The position numbers were made by a program, and so were the translations under genes. The notes beneath the pieces were generated by a model that was not told where the DNA came from, did not search any database, and saw only the letters and a list, made by a program, of their open reading frames with translations. Positions 5,455 through 6,840 of a stretch of DNA of 6,840 nucleotides are shown here, one piece after another. Each line of letters starts with the position of its first letter. Positions within the stretch are counted from its first letter, which is position 1. The DNA comes from Flavobacterium sp. (GTDB taxonomy: Bacteria > Bacteroidota > Bacteroidia > Flavobacteriales > Flavobacteriaceae): the NCBI RefSeq assembly GCF_003525665.1, contig NZ_DQDX01000220.1:1-6840 (forward strand), read 5' to 3'.

Positions 5455-6831
5455 ATGAGAAATATACTTATAATTGGCGCTGGTAGATCGGCATCATCCT
5501 TAATACAATACCTTTTAAACAAATCCAATCAAGAAAATCTTCATTTAACAATTGGCGATTTATCTCTAGAATTGGCGCAACGCAAAACCAATAATCATCC
5601 AAATGCAACCGCAATTGAGTTGGACATTCACAACGAATTACAACGTCATTCCGAAATTCAAAAAGCCGATATCGTAATTTCGATGTTGCCTGCGCACATG
5701 CATATTGAAGTTGCCAAAGACTGCATCACTTTCAAAAAACACATGGTTACTGCATCTTATGTTTCTGATGCTATGCAAAGTTTAGACGCATTAGCCAAAG
5801 AAAACAACTTGATTTTCATGAACGAAATCGGGCTTGACCCAGGAATCGATCACATGAGCGCAATGAAAATCTTGGATGAAATAAGAGAAAAAGGCGGAAA
5901 AATGTTGCTTTTCGAATCGTTCTGCGGCGGATTAGTTGCTCCAGAAAGCGACAATAATCTTTGGAATTACAAATTTACTTGGGCACCAAGAAATGTAGTT
6001 TTGGCTGGTCAAGGTGGCGCGGCAAAATTCATTCAAGAAGGAAAATACAAATACATTCCGTACCACAAATTATTTCGCAGAACCGAATTTTTATTAGTGG
6101 AAGGTTACGGAAAATTCGAAGGTTACGCCAACCGCGATTCTTTGAAATACCGAAGCGTTTATGGCTTAGACGACGTACTAACTTTGTACCGTGGAACCAT
6201 CAGACGAGTTGGATTTTCAAAAGCTTGGAACATGTTTGTGCAATTGGGAATGACCGATGACAACTACGTTATGGAAAACTCAGAAACCATGAGTTACCGC
6301 GATTTTGTGAACTCATTTTTGCCTTTTCATCCAACAGATTCTGTAGAAATCAAGTTGAGAATGGCGCTAAATATTGAGCAAGACGACATCATGTGGGACA
6401 AACTTCTGGAACTAGATTTATTCAATCCAAACAAAATTATCGGATTAGTAAACGCCACTCCAGCACAAATTTTAGAACACATACTAAACGATTCCTGGAA
6501 GTTAGAACCCAACGACAAAGACATGATTGTGATGTACCACAAATTTGGCTTCGAAATTAACGGAGAAGAACAACAAATCGACTCCAAAATGGTATGCATC
6601 GGCGACGACCAAACCTATACAGCAATGGCAAAAACCGTTGGTTTACCAGTCGCAATGGCAACATTACAAATCTTAAACGGAAACATAAAAACACCAGGCG
6701 TACAACTGCCAATTCGCAAAGAAGTTTACGAACCAATCCTTAAAGAACTCGAAGAATACGGTGTGATTTTCAAAGAAACTGTTATGCCATACATTGGTTA
6801 CAATCCTGATAAACTGGCGACTACAAATTAA
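5455..6831 (+). CDS. Saccharopine dehydrogenase family protein (saccharopine reductase, LYS9-like)
   Basis: This 458-residue cytosolic oxidoreductase has an N-terminal Rossmann fold with the dinucleotide motif GAGRSASSL (8-16) and VISMLPAHMH (74-83). The second domain starts at NEIGLDPGIDHMSAMKILDEI (123-143), followed by ESFCGGLVAPESDNNLWNYKFTWAPRNV (154-181). This is very like the glutamate-forming saccharopine reductase (yeast Lys9 type, EC 1.5.1.10) and the C-terminal half of animal AASS. Such enzymes interconvert saccharopine with glutamate and 2-aminoadipate semialdehyde. In Bacteroidota a role in lysine breakdown is more plausible than lysine synthesis, which normally runs through diaminopimelate; this is inference. 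No lysine-ketoglutarate reductase partner lies within the window. The length suits a stand-alone enzyme. The gene has its own promoter and higher G+C than the genes at the left. The coenzyme (NAD or NADP) cannot be told from the motif. Confidence 0.9.
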   Translation: MRNILIIGAGRSASSLIQYLLNKSNQENLHLTIGDLSLELAQRKTNNHPNATAIELDIHNELQRHSEIQKADIVISMLPAHMHIEVAKDCITFKKHMVTASYVSDAMQSLDALAKENNLIFMNEIGLDPGIDHMSAMKILDEIREKGGKMLLFESFCGGLVAPESDNNLWNYKFTWAPRNVVLAGQGGAAKFIQEGKYKYIPYHKLFRRTEFLLVEGYGKFEGYANRDSLKYRSVYGLDDVLTLYRGTIRRVGFSKAWNMFVQLGMTDDNYVMENSETMSYRDFVNSFLPFHPTDSVEIKLRMALNIEQDDIMWDKLLELDLFNPNKIIGLVNATPAQILEHILNDSWKLEPNDKDMIVMYHKFGFEINGEEQQIDSKMVCIGDDQTYTAMAKTVGLPVAMATLQILNGNIKTPGVQLPIRKEVYEPILKELEEYGVIFKETVMPYIGYNPDKLATTN

Positions 6832-6840
6832 AATTAGGAG

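Noticed and set aside
5961..6260. Plus-strand open frame of 99 codons
   Set aside because: It is a frame-shifted reading inside the saccharopine dehydrogenase gene, whose motifs are continuous in the main frame. It has no promoter or domain of its own.

Overview
The window reads as chromosomal DNA from a Bacteroidota member, most likely a Flavobacterium or close relative. The evidence is low G+C, start codons without Shine-Dalgarno sequences but with A-rich leaders, at least five matches to the Bacteroidota -7 promoter box TAnnTTTG placed just upstream of genes, and proteins typical of this group (DUF1573 lipoprotein, DUF4369/TlpA-type thioredoxin lipoprotein, DUF3108 protein). I see no phage, transposase, CRISPR, tRNA or rRNA gene.

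Layout. Positions 1-33 hold the last codons of an upstream gene whose stop overlaps the start of a DUF1573 lipoprotein gene (30-455). A TlpA/ResA-like thioredoxin lipoprotein follows with its own promoter (618-1700). A 335-base gene-free stretch (1701-2035) then separates it from the convergent pckA gene (2036-3661, minus strand, ATP-type phosphoenolpyruvate carboxykinase). Upstream of pckA on the same strand is a small DUF423 membrane protein (3742-4128). It is divergent from a two-gene plus-strand unit: a secreted DUF3108 protein (4253-5014) and a small unrecognised membrane protein (5025-5348). After a long hairpin terminator comes a saccharopine-reductase-like dehydrogenase (5455-6831).

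How the genes fit together. Most of this is housekeeping and envelope biology. PckA links TCA-cycle oxaloacetate to gluconeogenesis, and the saccharopine reductase homologue probably handles lysine/2-aminoadipate carbon. The two lipoproteins at the left are cell-envelope proteins. One carries a CxxC thioredoxin site and the other a CxC motif, but a functional link between them is only inference.

The most unusual structure is non-coding. A unit of about 65-68 bp, made of a terminator-like hairpin plus a strongly conserved non-palindromic tail, occurs three times in the same orientation (458-525, 1732-1794, 1975-2042). The third copy runs into the 3' end of pckA. Between copies two and three lies a structured element (about 1856-1974) that resembles a dispersed Flavobacterium RNA/repeat family, possibly Flavo-1. 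The thioredoxin gene lies between copies one and two and looks more AT-rich than the right half of the window. I found no convincing new defence or mobile system; the repeat/RNA cluster is the part most worth following up.
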